Positions 52,824 to 63,467 are shown, counted from the first letter of the stretch. The stretch is DNA of 64,000 nt from a bacterium (GCA_021789695.1 JAJYJH010000012.1:1-64000), one strand, 5' to 3'. The notes: a model not told the origin generated them from the sequence alone. Numbers and translations are program-made.

Positions 52824-54092
52824 ATGCTTGATATCAACCTCATCAGGACCGACCCTGGGAAGGTCCGGGCGGCCCTGTTAAAGAAACTGGATTCCGTCGA
52901 CCTCGGGCCCATACTGGAGCTGGACCGCAGGCGGCGCGAACTGCTTACGGAGGGCGACGCGCTGAAAATGAAGAAGAACGCCGCCTCTGCCGGGGTGAAA
53001 AAGCTGCCCAAAGAGGAGCAGCAGGCGGTCTTCGCCGAGATGAAGGAGATAGCGGCCAGGGTCAAGGGCATCGATTCGGAGCTGGTCTCGGTAGAGGAAA
53101 AGCTGAACTCGCTGATGGCCGAGCTCCCGAATATGCCGGCGGATGACGTCGTGGCCGGCGGCAAGGAGAACAACGCGGTCCTGCACGAGTGGGGTAAGAA
53201 GCCGGAGTTCGGTTTCGCCGCGAAGGGCCACCTGGAGCTCTCAAGAGACCTGGGGCTCGTCGATTACGAGCGCGGGGCCAAATTGGGCGGCGCGGGCTTC
53301 TGGATCTACCGCGACCTCGGCGCGCGCCTGGAGTGGGCACTGATCAATTTCTTCGTGGAGACGCACCTGGCGGCCGGCTACTCGTTCACGCTGCCGCCGC
53401 ATATTCTGAACTACGAGTGCGGTTATACCGCCGGGCAGTTCCCCAAGTTCAAGGACGACGTCTTCCATATCTCCGGCCAGGGAGAAAAGACGCAGTTTCT
53501 GCTGCCCACGGCGGAAACCGCGCTGATCAGCCTGCACCGCGACGAGGTGCTGAAAGAGGAGGACCTGCCGAAAAAATATTTCGCCTACACCCCCTGCTAC
53601 CGCAGGGAGGCCGGCGGCTACGGGGCCAACGAGCGCGGCATGATACGCGGCCACCAGTTCAACAAGGTGGAACTGATCCAGTTCACCAGGCCGGAGGATT
53701 CCCCGGCGGCCTTCGATTCGATGGTGGGGGCCGTGGAGGGCGTCATGAGGAAGCTGGGCCTGCATTACCGGCTGGTCAAGCTGGCCGCCGGGGACTGCAG
53801 CGCTTCGATGGCCCGCACCTGCGATATAGAGGTCTGGATTCCGAGTATGAACGCCTACAAGGAAGTAAGCTCGGTCTCCAACGCCTACGACTACCAGGCC
53901 CGCCGCGGGAGCATGCGTTTCAAGCGCGCGGCCACCGGCAAGAACGAGCTCGTGCACACTCTCAACGGCTCCTGTCTCGCCACCAGCAGGCTTTTCCCGG
54001 CGATACTGGAACAGTTTCAGCAGGCGGACGGCTCCGTGCTGGTGCCCGAGGTCCTGCGCAAATATACCGGCACCGACAGGCTCGCGATATGA
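52824..54092 (+). CDS. serS: Seryl-tRNA synthetase
   Basis: The 422-residue class II synthetase has an N-terminal coiled-coil arm (about 30-100, ELDRRRRELLTEGDALKMKKN) that binds the long variable arm of tRNA-Ser, then motif 2 (CYRREAGGYGANERGMIRGHQFNKVE split across the loop) and motif 3 (NGSCLATSRLFPAILEQFQ). Also charges tRNA-Sec. Its stop overlaps the TPR gene start by ATGA. Confidence 0.96.
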   Translation: MLDINLIRTDPGKVRAALLKKLDSVDLGPILELDRRRRELLTEGDALKMKKNAASAGVKKLPKEEQQAVFAEMKEIAARVKGIDSELVSVEEKLNSLMAELPNMPADDVVAGGKENNAVLHEWGKKPEFGFAAKGHLELSRDLGLVDYERGAKLGGAGFWIYRDLGARLEWALINFFVETHLAAGYSFTLPPHILNYECGYTAGQFPKFKDDVFHISGQGEKTQFLLPTAETALISLHRDEVLKEEDLPKKYFAYTPCYRREAGGYGANERGMIRGHQFNKVELIQFTRPEDSPAAFDSMVGAVEGVMRKLGLHYRLVKLAAGDCSASMARTCDIEVWIPSMNAYKEVSSVSNAYDYQARRGSMRFKRAATGKNELVHTLNGSCLATSRLFPAILEQFQQADGSVLVPEVLRKYTGTDRLAI

Positions 54093-55288
54093 AAAAGCTG
54101 GCGATAGCGGCGCTTCTGTTCTCGGTCCTGTCCTCCTCCGTCCCTGTCAGGGCGCTTCCCGCCTACGAGCCTATTCCAGAGGACCTCAAGATCCTCTCCA
54201 AGGAGGGCATGGACTCCATCTACGCGGTGGATATCCCGGCGGCGGAGAAATACTTCAACGAGGCCCTGCAAAAGTACCCGGACCACCCGATTCCGCATTT
54301 CGGGATAGCCATGGCCAAATGGGCGCAGCTGGAATATCTGGAGGACGAGTCGGACCCGAAGCTGGAACAACAGTACGGCGAGCTGACCGACGAGGCGATA
54401 AAGGTCGGAAACGCCTGGATAAAGAAGCATCCCGGCGACGCCACGGCCTACCTGGTGCTGGGCGGCATGTACGGGCTGCGCGCGCGCCTGGCCGTGCTGC
54501 AGCACCGCTGGATAACGGCCTATTTCACCGGCCGGAAGGCGCTGGCGGCCACGCGCAAGTCCCTTGAACTGGACCCGGAGATGTACGACGCCTACCTGGG
54601 GCTCGGCATGTACGAGTATTACGCCGGCACGCTGTCCGGCGTGGTCAAGATACTGGCCCACTTCCTGATGCGCGGTGACGCGAATAAGGGCCTGGAGATG
54701 CTGAACATCTGCAGGGAAAAGGGCTATTTCAACGCCCTGGCGGCCAAGCTGCTGTTGATAGAGATCTATACCACCACCGGCAGCCCGTACGAGAACACGG
54801 CGCTGGCGGTCAAATGGTCCAGGGAGCTGCGCAAGGATTTCCCGGACCATCCGCAGATGCATTTCGTCGAGATAGTCTCGCTGTTCGAGAATAAACAGTA
54901 CGACGAATGCCGCAAGGACTGCCTGGAGTACTTCAATGACGTGGAGGATGGCAAGCCGAATTATCGCAGGCGCTACCTGCCGCGCATCCTGACCGCCATC
55001 GGCACCACCTACCTGGCGCAGAAGGATTACGACAAGGCCGTGGAATATTTCCAGAAGGCGGTCGACACGCTGAAGACGGACCCGGCTAACCCCGCGCGCT
55101 GGGGGGTCTGGGCCATAGTCAGGCTGGGCAACGTAGCCGACCTGCGCGGGGACAGGGCTACTGCCGTAAAATATTACCGGGAGGCGATGTCCTACAAGGA
55201 CGAATGGGGTTTCTCCGAGACGGTAAGGCATTACCTGAAGAGGCCGTTTACCGCGGCCATGTTGCCGGGGCAGATGCCTCCTCCCTGA
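54089..55288 (+). CDS. Exported TPR-repeat protein
   Basis: The 399-residue product has a signal peptide (LAIAALLFSVLSSSVPVRA) and then TPR or TPR-like helices throughout: MDSIYAVDIPAAEKYFNEALQKYPDHP, AYLVLGGMYGLRARLAVLQ, ATRKSLELDPEMYDAYLGLGMYEYY, TAIGTTYLAQKDYDKAVEYFQKAVD, NVADLRGDRATAVKYYREAM. It is a scaffold without a catalytic domain. The start is coupled to serS by a four-base overlap. Partner unknown. Confidence 0.8.
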   Translation: MKKLAIAALLFSVLSSSVPVRALPAYEPIPEDLKILSKEGMDSIYAVDIPAAEKYFNEALQKYPDHPIPHFGIAMAKWAQLEYLEDESDPKLEQQYGELTDEAIKVGNAWIKKHPGDATAYLVLGGMYGLRARLAVLQHRWITAYFTGRKALAATRKSLELDPEMYDAYLGLGMYEYYAGTLSGVVKILAHFLMRGDANKGLEMLNICREKGYFNALAAKLLLIEIYTTTGSPYENTALAVKWSRELRKDFPDHPQMHFVEIVSLFENKQYDECRKDCLEYFNDVEDGKPNYRRRYLPRILTAIGTTYLAQKDYDKAVEYFQKAVDTLKTDPANPARWGVWAIVRLGNVADLRGDRATAVKYYREAMSYKDEWGFSETVRHYLKRPFTAAMLPGQMPPP

Positions 55289-55291
55289 CCT

Positions 55292-55720
55292 ATGTCCGCC
55301 TCCACGATCATTTTCCTGGCGCTGGCCATACTGGGCTGGGGCGTCGGCGCGCTGTTCGACAAGATCTCGCTGAACTACATGGGCCCGTCCGGCGCCTTCT
55401 ATCTGCGCACGCTGGCCAACATGGTTCTTTTCGCGCCGCTGCTGATCTGGAAATATCCGGAGACCAGGAACGCGGTAATGACCGAGAACAAACTGGGCCC
55501 GGTGTTCGTGGTGTCCAGCGTGATCGTGTCGATGGCCGGCGTCTACTTCTACCTTAAGGCCCTTTCCGGGGGCGAGGCGAGCCGCATAGTGCCGCTCAGT
55601 TCCATCTATCCGCTGGTGACGTTCGTGCTGGCGCTGGTCTTTCTGGACGAGAGCTTTACCCTAAACAAGATGATCGGCGCGCTGCTGCTAACCGCCGGTA
55701 TATACTTCATCTCCAAGTAG
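55292..55720 (+). CDS. Single-repeat EamA-like membrane protein
   Basis: The 142-residue protein has four or five membrane helices forming one EamA half (FLALAILGWGVGALFDKISL; FYLKALSGGEASRIVPLSSIYPLVTFVLALVFLDE; NKMIGALLLTAGIYFISK). Drug/metabolite transporters usually have two such halves, so this one would work as a dimer like EmrE. Substrate unknown. Three bases separate it from the TPR gene. Confidence 0.8.
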   Translation: MSASTIIFLALAILGWGVGALFDKISLNYMGPSGAFYLRTLANMVLFAPLLIWKYPETRNAVMTENKLGPVFVVSSVIVSMAGVYFYLKALSGGEASRIVPLSSIYPLVTFVLALVFLDESFTLNKMIGALLLTAGIYFISK

Positions 55721-55738
55721 CCGGCGCGGAACGGCGCT

Positions 55739-56095
55739 ATGACCGACGAAGAGTTCGAAAGGCTGGCGGAGAAGGTTGTCGGCGGCCTGCCGGAGGAGTT
55801 CCGCGCCAGGCTGGAGAACGTCGTGGTCGTGGTCAGGCCGGCCCCGACTGCGGAGCAGGCGCGGCGCTTCGGCGCCGGGCTGTTGGGGCTCTACGAGGGG
55901 GTGCCGCTGACCGAGCGCGGGTCGTTCTACAGCGGAGCCATGCCGGACAAGATAACGCTTTTCAGGGAGAACCTTACTGCCGGCGCCGTCTCGGAAGCCG
56001 CCGTTGAGGGGTGCATAAGGCATACGTTGCTGCATGAGATAGCCCACCACTTCGGCATGGACGACGACGAACTCCGAAAAAAAGGGCTTTACTAG
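55739..56095 (+). CDS. Minimal zincin-type metallopeptidase family protein
   Basis: The 118-residue protein belongs to the short metallopeptidase family (PF06262-like): DEEFERLAEKVVGGLPEEF near the start, PDKITLFRENL, and the zinc motif HTLLHEIAHHFGMDDDEL (HExxHH with a downstream Asp/Glu). Its substrate is unknown. The TAG stop at 56093-56095 is the first three bases of the dispersed repeat TAGGGACGCTGCTTCC, so insertion of the repeat set this C-terminus. Confidence 0.85.
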   Translation: MTDEEFERLAEKVVGGLPEEFRARLENVVVVVRPAPTAEQARRFGAGLLGLYEGVPLTERGSFYSGAMPDKITLFRENLTAGAVSEAAVEGCIRHTLLHEIAHHFGMDDDELRKKGLY

Positions 56096-56185
56096 GGACG
56101 CTGCTTCCTATCTTCCTAACTTTACGAAAGGAACGCGAAGTTTTTGACGAGCCGGGTTTAGGAAGAATAGGAAGCAGCGTCCCTA
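56093..56185. repeat. Palindromic intergenic repeat (REP-like) between convergent genes
   Basis: The left end TAGGGACGCTGCTTCC (56093-56108) and right end GGAAGCAGCGTCCCTA (56170-56185) are perfect complements, and pairing continues almost unbroken through TATCTTCCTAA. The 40-base middle is unrelated. The left TAG ends the metallopeptidase gene, and the right CTA, read on the minus strand, is the TAG of rimO. A third copy lies at 63395. It may also terminate transcription, though no T-run is present. Confidence 0.85.
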
Positions 56186-57481
56186 ACTGAGTTTTGCCTT
56201 GCGCAGGTAGCCGGTGGCGCTCAGTATCCTGGCATTCACGAAATCCCCCGCCTTCAGTTTTCTGCCTGGGGCAGGTTCCACTTCCACCCTGCCGTCTATC
56301 TCCGGGGCATCTCTGTAGGTGCGCCCGAAGCGCGGCGAATCCATCAGCAGTTCCAGCGTACTGCCCCTGAGGCCGGCGTTGATCCGGTCCACCACGGCGC
56401 TCTGCGCCCGTATGAGCGCGTCTGCGCGCTCCGCCTTTACCCCTCCAGGGACCTGGTCAGGGAGGTCGGCGGCCGCGGTTCCTGGCTCGCGCGAATAGCC
56501 GAAGACACCCACGTTGTCGAACCCGGCCTCTTTTACGAAGGCGAGCAGCCTTTTGAAGTCGGCGGCGGTCTCGCCCGGGAAACCGACTATAAAATTGGTG
56601 CGCAGCGCGATGTCCGGCATGGCCCGGCGCAGCTCCGCTATCTTCGCTTTTATGGAGGCGGCGGTGGAGGAGCGGTTCATGCGCCTGAGAACAGGATCGG
56701 ATATATGCTGCAGCGGCATATCCAGGTAGCGGACGACGCTTTTGTTGGTCTTCATTACCCCTAGCAGCTCTTTGGTCACCCGCTCAGGGTAGACGTACAT
56801 AAGCCGCCACCAGCGCACGCCTTGTATCTTTACCAACTCCTTCAGCAGCCCGGCCAGGCGCGGCTTTCCGTAGAGGTCCAGGCCGTAGGAGGTGGTGTCC
56901 TGCGCTATCAGCGAGATCTCCACGGCGCCGCTGGCGGCCAGGCGGGCGGCCTCTTCCAGGACCGACTCGAAGGGCTTGGAGCGGAACGGGCCACGTATGG
57001 ACGGGATCAGGCAGTAGGCGCAGCGGTTGCCGCAACCGTCGGCTATCTTCAGGTAGGCGCTGTGGGGAGCGGTCAGCCTGGCTTTCACGCGCGGGGAGTC
57101 TATGCGGGTATCGGCGGCCAGGATATAGCTCCTGCCGGCCGCTATAGCCTCTGCGGCCCTGGAGAGCGCGTTGACTCCCACCAGCGCGTCTATGCCTGGG
57201 AACTTTTCGAGCAGGGCCTCCTTCTCGCGCTCCACCAGACAACCCGCCACCAGGACCTTAGAGAGCCTGCCGCGGGCCTTCAGGCGCAGCAGGCGGCGTA
57301 TTTCGCCCTCTGATTCCCTGACCGCGGAGCCCAGGAAAGCGCAGGTGTTGAGCAGCGCGGCGTCGGCGCCCTCCTCGGAGGGGACCAGTTCCCAGCCCGC
57401 CGCGGCCAGTTCCCCGGCCATGACCTCGGAATCGGAGAGGTTCTTCGGGCAGCCCAGCGAAACTATGAACAGTTTAGGCAT
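56183..57481 (-). CDS. rimO: Ribosomal protein S12 methylthiotransferase
   Basis: The 432-residue enzyme has the N-terminal UPF0004 domain (FIVSLGCPKNLSDSEVM, with cluster cysteines in NTCAFL and AGCLVERE), radical SAM motif CGNRCAYCLIPSIRGPFRSKP and a C-terminal TRAM domain (about 370-430). The IPxxRGxxRSKP segment separates RimO from MiaB. It methylthiolates Asp88 of S12. The stop codon lies in the repeat at 56093-56185. The CorA-like gene ends four bases upstream. Confidence 0.93.
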   Translation of the reverse strand: MPKLFIVSLGCPKNLSDSEVMAGELAAAGWELVPSEEGADAALLNTCAFLGSAVRESEGEIRRLLRLKARGRLSKVLVAGCLVEREKEALLEKFPGIDALVGVNALSRAAEAIAAGRSYILAADTRIDSPRVKARLTAPHSAYLKIADGCGNRCAYCLIPSIRGPFRSKPFESVLEEAARLAASGAVEISLIAQDTTSYGLDLYGKPRLAGLLKELVKIQGVRWWRLMYVYPERVTKELLGVMKTNKSVVRYLDMPLQHISDPVLRRMNRSSTAASIKAKIAELRRAMPDIALRTNFIVGFPGETAADFKRLLAFVKEAGFDNVGVFGYSREPGTAAADLPDQVPGGVKAERADALIRAQSAVVDRINAGLRGSTLELLMDSPRFGRTYRDAPEIDGRVEVEPAPGRKLKAGDFVNARILSATGYLRKAKLS

Positions 57482-57485
57482 GGCG

Positions 57486-58256
57486 TCAATGCTCCTCCAG
57501 GCGGTTTATGGGTATGAACGCGATCCAGCCCAGCAGCAGCATCGCGAACAGGAAGACCGGATAGGCCACCTCCGGGCCGTGGATGCCGGTTGTCGCGTAC
57601 AACTCGGACATTCCTCCCATCCCGGAGAAAAGGCGCGGGACGGCCGCGGCTATGACGACGACACTGAGGCTCTTCATCAGGATGTCGGGGTTGTTGCTGA
57701 TGACGGAGGACCGCGCGCCCACGAGCGACGCGAAGACGTTGGAGTAGATGGAGGCCTGCCTGTAGCATTGCTGGTTCTTTATCGTGATATCGTCCATGAA
57801 CTCGATGCTGCGCTGCAAAAAACCGGCCTTCCCGGCCGCGTGCCTGAGGCGCTCTATCACGCCCGTGTCGGCGGTAACCGCGTCGACGTAGTAGGCTAGA
57901 CTCTTTTCCGGCGCGAACATGTTGATCAGGTGCTTGTTCTCCAGCGAGTAGGTGATCTTGGTCTCCAGCTCTTCGGAAATCATGCCGATGACCTTCAGGT
58001 GTCCCATAAAATGGAAGATGGAATTGTAAATCAACTTCAGGAACACCTCGCGTATGCCCGAGACCTGCTTGAAGTACTTGTCCGAGCGCATACTGACGTC
58101 CTCAGGCAGTGCCAGCACCAGCCTGTCCCTGAACAGGAACAGGCCCATAGACGTGACCTTGAACAGAAATTTGAAGATCAGCGCGAGGCGGCCCGGCTCC
58201 GTCTCAAGGCGCGCCGGCTCCAGCCGGCGGTCCCTGATGCGGTATTCCGTGATCAT
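57486..58256 (-). CDS. CorA-like membrane protein with altered signature motif
   Basis: The 256-residue product looks like a shortened CorA magnesium channel: a soluble alpha/beta start, a long helical region (YVDAVTADTGVIERLRHAAGKAG), and two terminal helices. The first (ILMKSLSVVVIAAAVPRLFSG) is followed by MGGMSEL where CorA has YGMNF. GMN, the selectivity-filter motif, is thus GMS. The second is YPVFLFAMLLLGWIAFIPI. It may be non-transporting or of altered selectivity. The start is uncertain: ATG 58256 lacks an SD, while a GTG at 58319 would overlap sucD. Confidence 0.65.
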   Translation of the reverse strand: MITEYRIRDRRLEPARLETEPGRLALIFKFLFKVTSMGLFLFRDRLVLALPEDVSMRSDKYFKQVSGIREVFLKLIYNSIFHFMGHLKVIGMISEELETKITYSLENKHLINMFAPEKSLAYYVDAVTADTGVIERLRHAAGKAGFLQRSIEFMDDITIKNQQCYRQASIYSNVFASLVGARSSVISNNPDILMKSLSVVVIAAAVPRLFSGMGGMSELYATTGIHGPEVAYPVFLFAMLLLGWIAFIPINRLEEH

Positions 58257-58289
58257 CAAAAGGGCCCGCCGGCGCTGATTCTCCGGCGG
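58257..58289 (-). terminator. Possible terminator of the sucCD operon
   Basis: On the minus strand CCGCCGG (58289-58283) pairs with CCGGCGG (58272-58266), followed by GCCCTTTT. It lies between sucD and the ATG of the CorA-like gene. If functional, it favours that ATG over the GTG at 58319. Confidence 0.4.
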
Positions 58290-58308
58290 ACTCGTTCCTT
58301 TCCCCCGT

Positions 58309-59217
58309 CTATCTGCCACCCGCTCTCGCCTTCGGTTTGAGCTTCGCGGCCACGGCCTCGCCTATCTGGGAGAGATTGTCCACCACGGTGGCGCCGGCCT
58401 TCCGGAGCGCCTCCACTTTGGAGGCGTGCGTGCCGGCTCCTCCCTCGACGATGGCGCCGGCGTGGCCCATCCGGCGTCCCGGAGGCGCGGTTTTGCCGGC
58501 GACGAAGCAGAAGACCGGTTTGGTCATTTCGCCTTTGATGTAACTGGCCGCGTCCTCTTCCGCGGAACCTCCGATTTCTCCGATCATGATGACGGCCTCG
58601 GTCTGCCTGTCGGCCTCGAAGAGCTTCAACACGTCCACGAAGTTCATGCCCTGCACCGGGTCGCCGCCTATGCCGACGACGGTGCTCTGGCCGAGGTTCT
58701 GGGAGGTAACCTGCCAGACGGCCTCGTAGGTCAGCGTGCCGGAGCGCGAGACTATGCCTACGGAGCCCTTCTTGTGGATGTAGCCGGGCATGATGCCGGC
58801 CTTGCACTCGCCGGGTGTTATCACTCCGGGGCAGTTGGGGCCTACGAGCGTGACGTCTCGGCCGGCGGCGCGCTGGGCATTCAGACGCTTCTTGACGCGC
58901 ACCATATCCATCACCGGGATGCCCTCGGTAATGCAGATGATAACGGAGACGCCGGCGTCGGCGGCCTCGAGTATCGAGTCGGCGGCGTACGGCGGGGGAA
59001 CGAAAATCAGTGACGCGTTGGCGCCTGTGGCTTTGACGGCGTCGCGGGCGGTGTTGAAGACCGGCTTGCCGAGGTGCTCTGCGCCGCCTTTGCCTGGCGT
59101 GACGCCCCCGACTATATCGGAGCCGTACTCGAGGCACTGTTGGGCGTGAAAGGAGCCCTGAGCACCGGTGAAACCGTGTACTATCAGTTTGGTCTTTTTG
59201 TTCAAAAGTATGGACAT
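58309..59217 (-). CDS. sucD: Succinyl-CoA synthetase, alpha subunit
   Basis: The 302-residue subunit has a CoA-binding N-terminal half ([32 protein letters not shown]), and the catalytic phospho-His loop [18 protein letters not shown] near residue 246. With SucC it interconverts succinate and succinyl-CoA with ATP or [21 protein letters not shown] is the conserved ligase loop. AGGAG precedes the ATG; sucC ends four bases upstream. Confidence 0.95.
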   Translation of the reverse strand: MSILLNKKTKLIVHGFTGAQGSFHAQQCLEYGSDIVGGVTPGKGGAEHLGKPVFNTARDAVKATGANASLIFVPPPYAADSILEAADAGVSVIICITEGIPVMDMVRVKKRLNAQRAAGRDVTLVGPNCPGVITPGECKAGIMPGYIHKKGSVGIVSRSGTLTYEAVWQVTSQNLGQSTVVGIGGDPVQGMNFVDVLKLFEADRQTEAVIMIGEIGGSAEEDAASYIKGEMTKPVFCFVAGKTAPPGRRMGHAGAIVEGGAGTHASKVEALRKAGATVVDNLSQIGEAVAAKLKPKARAGGR

Positions 59218-59221
59218 GTCG

Positions 59222-60382
<1,161 letters not shown>

Positions 60383-60468
60383 CGGTCCTCCAGGTCTGCC
60401 GCGGCGCCAAAGCCCGCCCTTCGTCCGGCGTCGGGCGCGGGTTTGAACCCCGGTAAGTTAATTTGTAG

Positions 60469-60512
60469 TATAATTCATGACGCAAAGTCCAGCCCCGAGG
60501 GGCCTGGATTTT
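60469..60512 (+). promoter_or_regulatory. korAB promoter with leader hairpin
   Basis: TATAAT at 60469-60474 precedes a leader whose TCCAGCCCC (60488-60496) pairs with GGGGCCTGGA (60499-60508, one bulged C) and is followed by TTTT (to 60512), about 30 bases before the korA ATG. Such a placement suits an attenuator-like terminator. Confidence 0.45.
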
Positions 60513-60543
60513 CCCGCTTTTAAGGCCAGAGAGGTTCCTGAAA

Positions 60544-62397
60544 ATGACCAAACCAAAGAGCAGAAACGTGAACGTCAGCGAGCTGAGCTCGGTCACAGTG
60601 CGCTTCGCCGGAGATTCGGGCGACGGCATACAGCTGGTGGGCAGCCGGTTCGCCAACGCCACGGCCGTGGCCGGCAACGAACTCAGCACCCTGCCGGACT
60701 ACCCGGCCGAGATCCGCGCCCCCGCCGGGTCGCTGGCCGGCGTCAGCGGCTTCCAGATAAGCTTCGGCGACGAGTCAGTGCTTACCCCCGGTAACAAACC
60801 GGACGTGCTGGTGGTAATGAACCCGGCGGCCCTGGCAGTCAACCTTAAGAGCCTTGAGAAGGGGTCCATCATAGTAGCCAATTCCGACGCCTTCGTGCCG
60901 GCCGCGCTGGAGAAGGCGGGCTACACCGCCAACCCGCTCGAGGACGGGACGCTGGACAACTACCGCGTGATAGCCGTCCCGGCCAATACGATGACGGAAA
61001 ACACGCTTAAGGACTCCGGTCTGCCCAAGCCGCAGGTCCTTAAGTGCAAGAACTTCTATATGCTCGGCATCCTGTACTGGATGTACGGCCTGCCGCTGGA
61101 GTCCACCAAGGAGTGGATAGAGAACAAGTTCAAGAAGGCGCCGGAGATCGCGGCCGCCAATTCCAAGGTGCTGGAAGCCGGCTACGACTACGCCGAGACC
61201 ACCGAACTCTTTGACGCCCGCTTCCAGGCGAAAAAGAGCGCGGTGACTCCGGGTAAGTACCGCAACCTGACCGGCAACGAGGCCGCCGCATACGCGCTGA
61301 TTACCGCGGCAAAACTGCTAAAGAAGAAGCTCTATTATGGCTCCTACCCGATAACGCCGGCCTCGGAGATCCTGCATACGCTGGCCAAGCACCGCGCCAA
61401 CGACGTGGTGATCTTCCAGGCCGAGGACGAGATAGCCGCGATCTGCTCCACGATAGGAGCCGCTTTCTCCGGCGAGCTGGCCGCTACCGGTACCAGCGGC
61501 CCCGGTCTGTCGCTGAAGGCGGAGGCCTTGGGGCTGGGCGTCATAGCCGAGCTGCCTATGGTGATAGTGGACGTGCAGCGCGGTGGCCCCTCCACCGGCC
61601 TGCCCACGAAGACCGAGCAGTCGGACCTGCTGCAGGCCGTTTACGGCCGCCACGGCGAGAGCCCGCTGGTCGTGCTGGCCGCCTCCAGCCCGGCCGACTG
61701 CTTTCACACGACGCTCGAGGCCGCGCGCATAGCCGTCAAGTATATGACGCCGGTCGTAGTGCTGACCAACTCCTACCTTTCCAACGGCTCCGAGCCGTTC
61801 CGCATCCCGAAGCTCTCCGAGCTGCCGAAGTTCGAGCTGCCGCCGCGCCCTGGGCCGGGGGACTACAAGCCGTTCATGCGCGACCCCGAGACGCTGGCCA
61901 GGCCCTGGGCGTGGCCGGGGCTAAAAGGCTACGAGCACCGCATAGGCGGCCTGGAGAAGCAGGACGTTACCGGCGCCATCAGCTACGACGCCGAGAACCA
62001 CGAGAGGATGACCCAGCTGCGCGCCGAGAAGGTGCGCCGCGTGGTCAAGGAAATACCGCAGACCAGGATATACGGCCAGCCCGAGGGCGAGCTGCTGGTC
62101 GTGGGCTGGGGCTCGACCTATGGCGCTATAACCTCCGCCGTGACCAAGGCCAGACGCGAGGGCATCAGCGTGTCCTCGGTCCACATCCGCAACATCTTCC
62201 CGCTGCCGCCGGACCTGGGCGCTACGATGCGCCGTTTCCGGAAGGTGCTGGTGCCGGAGGAGAACACCGGTCAGCTGCGTATGCTCTTGCGCTCGGAGTA
62301 TATGGTGGAGCCGCTGGGCCTCAACAAAATGCAGGGCCAGCCGTTGAACTCCGACGAGGTGCTGGAGAAAATAAAAGAGGTCCTTAGAGGTAACTGA
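60544..62397 (+). CDS. korA: 2-oxoacid:ferredoxin oxidoreductase, fused gamma-alpha subunit
   Basis: The 617-residue protein has a gamma domain at about 15-200 (TVRFAGDSGDGIQLVGSRFA; PAEIRAPAGSLAGVSGFQI) fused to an alpha domain beginning near residue 240 (YYGSYPITPASEILHTLAKH; GTSGPGLSLKAEALGL; DVQRGGPSTGLPTKTEQSDLLQA). The order and length match 2-oxoglutarate:ferredoxin oxidoreductase (KorA), though 2-oxoisovalerate or pyruvate cannot be excluded. With KorB it interconverts the 2-oxoacid and its acyl-CoA using ferredoxin. Adjacent sucCD supports 2-oxoglutarate. An AGAGG-like SD lies upstream. Confidence 0.92.
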   Translation: MTKPKSRNVNVSELSSVTVRFAGDSGDGIQLVGSRFANATAVAGNELSTLPDYPAEIRAPAGSLAGVSGFQISFGDESVLTPGNKPDVLVVMNPAALAVNLKSLEKGSIIVANSDAFVPAALEKAGYTANPLEDGTLDNYRVIAVPANTMTENTLKDSGLPKPQVLKCKNFYMLGILYWMYGLPLESTKEWIENKFKKAPEIAAANSKVLEAGYDYAETTELFDARFQAKKSAVTPGKYRNLTGNEAAAYALITAAKLLKKKLYYGSYPITPASEILHTLAKHRANDVVIFQAEDEIAAICSTIGAAFSGELAATGTSGPGLSLKAEALGLGVIAELPMVIVDVQRGGPSTGLPTKTEQSDLLQAVYGRHGESPLVVLAASSPADCFHTTLEAARIAVKYMTPVVVLTNSYLSNGSEPFRIPKLSELPKFELPPRPGPGDYKPFMRDPETLARPWAWPGLKGYEHRIGGLEKQDVTGAISYDAENHERMTQLRAEKVRRVVKEIPQTRIYGQPEGELLVVGWGSTYGAITSAVTKARREGISVSSVHIRNIFPLPPDLGATMRRFRKVLVPEENTGQLRMLLRSEYMVEPLGLNKMQGQPLNSDEVLEKIKEVLRGN

Positions 62398-62398
62398 C

Positions 62399-63397
62399 AT
62401 GGAAAACACCAAGCTTACGGCCAAGGATTTCTCCTCCAATCTCCCGGTTAAGTGGTGCCCGGGCTGCGGCAATTTCGCCATCCTTAACATGATGCAGAAG
62501 GTGATGGCGGGTATGAACCTGCCCCACGAGAAGTACACGGTAATCTCGGGCATCGGCTGCTCCAGCCGCTTCCCGTACTACGTCAGCACGTACGGTTTCC
62601 ACTCCATACACGGCCGCGCGGCCGCCGTGGCCACGGGCGTGAAGTTGTCCAACCCCGAGCTCGCGGTCTGGGTCATCACCGGCGACGGAGACGGCCTCAG
62701 CATCGGCGGCAACCACATGCTGCACGCGATACGCCGCAACATCGGTCTGAAGATAGTACTGTTCAACAACCGCATCTACGCGCTGACAAAGGGCCAGGCC
62801 TCGCCGACCACCCAGCCGGGCACCAAGACTAAGACTACCCCGCTGGGTTCGATAGATTATCCCTTCAACCCGGCCAGCTTCGCTGTAGGTCTGGGCTGCA
62901 CGTTCGTCGCGCGCGGCCTGGATAATGACATGGCCGGCACCACCGCGATACTGGAGCGGGCGGCGAAGCACGAGGGCACGGCCTTCGTGGAGATACTGCA
63001 GAAGTGCGTGCCCTTCTCGGACAAGGAGTTCGAGCCGCTGAAGGACCCGGCCCTGCGCGAGGACATGTTACTGCGCGTGGAGCACGGTAAGCCGCTGCTC
63101 TTCGGCAAGGACAAGAACAAGGGCATCGTGATAAAAGACATGAAGCCGGAGGTCGTGACCTTCTCGGGTAAGGTGCCTCCTGAGGTGGCGGTTTACGACG
63201 AGGCTAATCCCGGGCTGGCCTGCCTGGTAAGCGGCCTGACGCAGCCGGAGTTCCCGGTGCCACTAGGTGTGTTGCGCGCCGTACGCAAGCCCTCCTACGA
63301 GGAACTCTACTATGACCACGTTAAGGCTGTCGGAGACACGAGGGAGCACGAACTCGAAACCCTCCTCACCGGCCCCGATGCCTGGGAAATGAAGTAG
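62399..63397 (+). CDS. korB: 2-oxoacid:ferredoxin oxidoreductase, beta subunit
   Basis: The 332-residue subunit binds TPP and a 4Fe-4S cluster. Cluster cysteines start at KWCPGCGNFAIL, with another in GIGCSSRFPYY, and the TPP motif is VITGDGDGLSIGGNHMLHAIRRN with NNRIYALTKGQASPT. It starts one base after the korA stop. Its TAG stop (63395-63397) is the beginning of the dispersed repeat, so the last residues (DAWEMK) border an insertion. Confidence 0.93.
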   Translation: MENTKLTAKDFSSNLPVKWCPGCGNFAILNMMQKVMAGMNLPHEKYTVISGIGCSSRFPYYVSTYGFHSIHGRAAAVATGVKLSNPELAVWVITGDGDGLSIGGNHMLHAIRRNIGLKIVLFNNRIYALTKGQASPTTQPGTKTKTTPLGSIDYPFNPASFAVGLGCTFVARGLDNDMAGTTAILERAAKHEGTAFVEILQKCVPFSDKEFEPLKDPALREDMLLRVEHGKPLLFGKDKNKGIVIKDMKPEVVTFSGKVPPEVAVYDEANPGLACLVSGLTQPEFPVPLGVLRAVRKPSYEELYYDHVKAVGDTREHELETLLTGPDAWEMK

Positions 63398-63424
63398 GGA
63401 CGCTGCTTCCCAACTTCCAAACTT
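63395..63424 (+). repeat. Third copy of the TAGGGACGCTGCTTCC repeat
   Basis: The first 16 bases are identical to the ends of the repeat at 56093-56185, and homology continues as CTTCC and AACTT with four mismatches. It begins with the korB stop codon. It occurs as a single end here, 137 bases before a RAYT-type transposase gene. Confidence 0.8.
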
Positions 63425-63467
63425 GGAGTTGCGGCGTTGTTCCCCCCAGCCATTTATAGTGAACGCG

